NCBI GenBank assembly: GCA_017399225.1
Contig: JAFQEB010000119.1
Coordinates: 1 to 7,318, forward strand
Direction: 5' to 3'
From: Clostridia bacterium
GTDB taxonomy: Bacteria; Bacillota_A; Clostridia; Christensenellales; Aristaeellaceae
DNA length: 7,318 nt
This document shows, in pieces, positions 5,952-7,318 of the stretch. How positions within the stretch are numbered: the stretch's first letter is position 1; every line of letters starts with the position of its first letter. Under the pieces are notes generated by a model. The model was not told the origin of the DNA. It did not search any database and saw only the letters and a list, made by a program, of their open reading frames with translations. Both the position numbers and the translations under genes were made by a program.

Positions 5952-7318
<1,367 letters not shown>

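Overview
The window looks like a piece of a moderately GC-rich gut-type Firmicute chromosome. Strong AGGAGG-type ribosome binding sites, GC-rich third codon positions and the mix of protein families suggest Clostridia, perhaps Oscillospiraceae/Ruminococcaceae. That taxonomic placement is inference; no rRNA or other marker is present.

Most of the window (1 to about 5900) reads as the right-hand part of a compact integrative and mobilizable element (IME). From left to right: an XRE-family repressor-like gene on the minus strand that runs off the left edge (1-683); an AT-rich divergent control region rich in palindromes (684-892); then five rightward genes. These are a CHC2 zinc-finger primase-like protein (893-1504), an overlapping superfamily 3 helicase/ATPase of the D5/P4 type (1473-2846), a MobV (Mob/Pre) relaxase (2951-3910), a small unknown protein (3950-4111) and a large serine recombinase (4205-5896). 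A 48-bp near-perfect palindrome built on regularly spaced GTAC words lies just upstream of the relaxase and is the best oriT candidate. The recombinase has its own plausible promoter and a strong hairpin in its leader.

To the right, a perfect 12-bp-stem hairpin (5918-5945) separates the element from a minus-strand sodium:alanine symporter gene (AGCS family) whose N-terminus lies beyond the right edge. This gene is probably chromosomal, and the element probably sits just downstream of its 3' end. The exact junction cannot be read from one window.

A likely working model is that the repressor keeps the rightward operon quiet; the serine recombinase excises and integrates the element; the relaxase nicks at oriT for transfer by a co-resident conjugative machine; and the helicase with the zinc-finger protein supports replication of the excised circle. 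No type IV secretion genes, antibiotic-resistance genes or obvious cargo are visible. The most unusual points are the replication pair that lacks any visible primase catalytic domain, the GTAC palindrome, and the small unknown gene between relaxase and recombinase.
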